A stretch of DNA of 6,285 nt. It comes from Sulfurihydrogenibium yellowstonense SS-5 (GTDB lineage Bacteria; Aquificota; Aquificia; Aquificales; Hydrogenothermaceae). Below the pieces are notes generated by a model, which saw only the letters and a list, made by a program, of their open reading frames with translations, was not told the origin of the DNA and searched no databases. Both the position numbers and the translations under genes were made by a program. The stretch covers positions 1 to 6,285 of the forward strand of contig NZ_ABZS01000098.1 of the NCBI RefSeq assembly GCF_000173615.1. The letters are read 5' to 3'. Below, one piece after another: positions 5,049-6,285 of the stretch (position 1 is its first letter; every line of letters starts with the position of its first letter).

Positions 5049-5212
5049 ATGAAACGTTTGAGCTTTTACTTGCAATTGTAATTTTTATTATCGCAGCGTT
5101 AGTAATTGTTGGTTTGATGGTATATTGGAGTAAAAACAACACAGTTGTAGATGAAAGAGATAAAAAATACTATGGTAGAGAGGTAGGAGATGAAAAGAGC
5201 AGACATAGTTAA
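5045..5212 (+). CDS. Small single-pass membrane protein (55 aa), function unknown
   Basis: This short gene starts with ATG at 5045 in an ATGA overlap with the carbonic anhydrase stop and ends with TAA at 5210-5212, 23 nt into the HU gene. GAGG (5034-5037) is a good Shine-Dalgarno with a 7-nt spacer. The product has an acidic start (MNETFE), one transmembrane helix (about 7-28, LLLAIVIFIIAALVIVGLMV then YW) and a highly charged, probably cytoplasmic tail containing VVDERDKKYYGRE (34-46). I recognise no family. The shape is loosely like CcoS-type oxidase assembly peptides, but I see no diagnostic motif. It fills an otherwise empty 141-nt gap in a compact operon, which supports it as a real gene. 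The long overlap into the HU gene is slightly unusual. Confidence 0.68.
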   Translation: MNETFELLLAIVIFIIAALVIVGLMVYWSKNNTVVDERDKKYYGREVGDEKSRHS

Positions 5213-5486
5213 CAAAATAGCAAGAAATGAAAAAATAACGTTAGATAAAAAAGAGATAGCTACTATCGTAAATGAAACATTTGACTTAATCTCTGACTAT
5301 TTAACAAATGATATACATGAAGGAAAAAAAGTGATGATTTCAGGCTTTGGGACGTTTGTCATTAAAAAAAGAAAAAGTAAAATCGGCAGGAATCCAAAAA
5401 CCGGTGAAGAGAAGTTGATTCCCGACAGGCTTGGCATAACTTTTAAACCTGGCAAGCTTTTAAAGAAAAAAGTTAATTCAAAATAA
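5190..5486 (+). CDS. HU/IHF-family nucleoid DNA-binding protein
   Basis: This is a histone-like DNA-bending protein that acts as a dimer on the nucleoid. The 98 residues cover the whole family fold: an N-terminal helical dimerisation part (1-45), GFGTF (52-56), and the beta-arm with GRNPKTGEE (66-74), where P69 is the DNA-intercalating proline. TFKPGKLLKKKVN (84-96) closes the fold. The FKPG form and the slightly long tail recall IHF subunits, but the sequence alone does not separate HU from IHF. ATG 5190 has GAGGT (5180-5184) at a 5-nt spacer, plus a second AGGAG immediately before the start. It overlaps the small membrane-protein gene by 23 nt and is followed after 5 nt by tRNA-Pro. High Lys content is typical of the family and of this genome. 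Confidence 0.95.
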   Translation: MKRADIVNKIARNEKITLDKKEIATIVNETFDLISDYLTNDIHEGKKVMISGFGTFVIKKRKSKIGRNPKTGEEKLIPDRLGITFKPGKLLKKKVNSK

Positions 5487-5491
5487 ATAAT

Positions 5492-5564
5492 CGGAGCGTG
5501 GCGCAGGTGGTAGCGCACTGGCATGGGGGGCCAGAGGTCGCCCGTTCGAATCGGGTCGCTCCGA
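5492..5564 (+). tRNA. tRNA-Pro (anticodon GGG)
   Basis: The complete cloverleaf is visible. The acceptor stem is CGGAGCG (5492-5498) with CGCTCCG (5557-5563), and the discriminator is A at 5564. The D stem is GCGC/GCGC. The anticodon stem CTGGC (5518-5522) pairs with GCCAG (5530-5534), enclosing the loop ATGGGGG with anticodon GGG at 5525-5527. The T arm is GCCCG, TTCGAAT, CGGGT, including one G-T pair. The C1-G72 pair and A73 agree with bacterial tRNA-Pro. CCA is not encoded (CTT follows), so it must be added by a nucleotidyltransferase. The stems are nearly all G-C, as expected in a thermophile. It lies 5 nt after the HU stop and 30 nt before surE, with no terminator seen, so it is probably cut from a longer transcript by RNase P and a 3' nuclease. 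Confidence 0.97.
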
Positions 5565-5594
5565 CTTGTAAGCGAGGAACAAAAGGAGTAAATA

Positions 5595-6285
5595 GTGAAA
5601 AAAATAGTTTTTCTTACAAATGATGACGGTTATCAGTCAAAAGGATTACAGGCAATAAGAAATAGATTGATAGAAGAAAATTTTAGAGTAGTTACGGTGG
5701 CTCCGGATAGAAACATGTCCGGAACAAGCCATTCATTAACATTTACAAGACCATTAAAAATAGAAAAAATTGAAGAAGATTTTTACTGTATCGTAGATGG
5801 AACACCTGCCGACTGTGTCCATCTTGGATTGAATGTAATTCTTCAAAATCAAAAGCCGGATTTATTAGTATCAGGTATAAATACTGGACCAAATATAGGT
5901 AATGACGTTTTTTATTCTGGAACCGTTGGAGCAGCAAGGGAAGGAACACTTTTTGGCATTCCATCTGTAGCCTTTTCTGTAGGTTCTTCTAAGAATCCAA
6001 ACTTTGAAGATGTGTCAAAAGTAGCTGTTAAAATAGTAAAAGCATTACTTATTAAAAACCTTCCAAAAGGGACATTCCTTAACGTAAACATTCCAACAAT
6101 TCCGACAGAAAAAATAAAAGGATTTTTGCTTACAAAGCAAGGAAGAGGAGCTTTTAAAGAAGAAATCGTTAAGTATCTATCGCCTTCAAAGGAAGAGTAT
6201 TACTGGATAGGTGGAGAAGAAGCACTATTGGAAGAATGCTCACCCGGCACAGATTACACAGCAGTAAAAGATGGATATGTATCTA
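5595..6285 (+). CDS. surE: SurE: 5'/3'-nucleotidase (survival protein), 3' end outside window
   Basis: SurE is a metal-dependent nucleotidase that dephosphorylates nucleoside monophosphates, and some members act on short polyphosphate. Here 230 codons are visible. The usual length is about 250, so roughly the last 20 residues lie beyond the window. Family motifs are TNDDG (8-12), [14 protein letters not shown] (36-49), DGTPADCV (68-75) and [20 protein letters not shown] (92-111). The metal ligands, by comparison with characterised SurE proteins, are D10, D11, S42 and N96. The C-terminal YYWIGGEE (202-209) and [11 protein letters not shown] (220-230) also match, close to the Thermotoga protein as I remember it. 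The start is GTG at 5595, with AAGGAG (5583-5588) at a 6-nt spacer. No ATG lies nearby, and TNDDG normally follows within ten residues of the start. It is 30 nt downstream of tRNA-Pro and is probably on the same transcript. Confidence 0.95.
   Translation, partial: MKKIVFLTNDDGYQSKGLQAIRNRLIEENFRVVTVAPDRNMSGTSHSLTFTRPLKIEKIEEDFYCIVDGTPADCVHLGLNVILQNQKPDLLVSGINTGPNIGNDVFYSGTVGAAREGTLFGIPSVAFSVGSSKNPNFEDVSKVAVKIVKALLIKNLPKGTFLNVNIPTIPTEKIKGFLLTKQGRGAFKEEIVKYLSPSKEEYYWIGGEEALLEECSPGTDYTAVKDGYVS

Noticed and set aside
4942..5142. Minus-strand 66-residue hydrophobic reading frame
   Set aside because: It is antisense to the end of the carbonic anhydrase gene and the 55-residue membrane-protein gene. 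Its hydrophobic look comes from complementing AT-rich hydrophobic and Lys-rich codons.
5743..5964. Minus-strand 73-residue reading frame
   Set aside because: It lies entirely antisense to surE, whose frame shows all family motifs. It is a shadow.
1..6285. CRISPR array, transposase, toxin-antitoxin pair or defence system
   Set aside because: I found no regularly spaced direct repeats, no transposase or recombinase motifs and no paired small toxin/antitoxin genes. The two small membrane ORFs flank a carbonic anhydrase and lack toxin-antitoxin features.

Overview
The window is AT-rich DNA, roughly one third G+C by eye, with Lys/Ile/Glu-rich proteins and a very GC-rich tRNA. That combination fits a low-GC thermophilic bacterium. 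Gene content and style (HisIE fusion, DUF29 protein, lone PyrK, gamma-class carbonic anhydrase, SurE, very tight packing, many TTG/GTG starts) suggest Aquificales, most likely a Sulfurihydrogenibium-like member of the Hydrogenothermaceae. The taxonomy is inference; no rRNA or other marker is present.

Layout. (a) 4-675, minus strand: a PabB-like chorismate-binding protein. It meets a stop just after its PIKGT motif, so about half of the catalytic domain is missing at the window edge. (b) 676-743: a short divergent promoter region. (c) 744-1364, plus strand: hisIE, starting with TTG. (d) 1365-1588: a gene-free stretch holding a 168-bp MITE-like element (1384-1551). The element has terminal inverted repeats and two inverted REP-like palindromes, and it is bracketed by two diverged copies of the hisIE 3' end. 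(e) 1589-5486, plus strand: a closely packed run with overlaps or gaps of a few bases. Its order is DUF29 protein, Bcp-type peroxiredoxin, pyrK-like FAD/[2Fe-2S] subunit, secreted or anchored coiled-coil protein, queD, a 38-residue membrane peptide, gamma carbonic anhydrase, a 55-residue membrane peptide, and an HU/IHF-family DNA-binding protein. (f) 5492-5564: tRNA-Pro(GGG), only 5 nt after the HU gene. (g) 5595-window end: surE, missing about its last 20 residues.

Working together. Spacing and overlaps suggest one polycistronic unit from about 1589 to surE, with the tRNA inside the transcript. The genes do not form one pathway. They mix histidine, pyrimidine and queuosine biosynthesis, peroxide defence, CO2/bicarbonate chemistry, nucleoid structure and nucleotide turnover, as is common for scrambled operons in Aquificales. 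I saw no intrinsic terminator, CRISPR array, transposase or defence system.

The most notable points are the palindromic element with its duplicated hisIE tail, the early stop in the pabB-like gene, and the two tiny membrane-protein genes that overlap the carbonic anhydrase gene at either end. I see no convincing new multi-gene system; most of the window is housekeeping.
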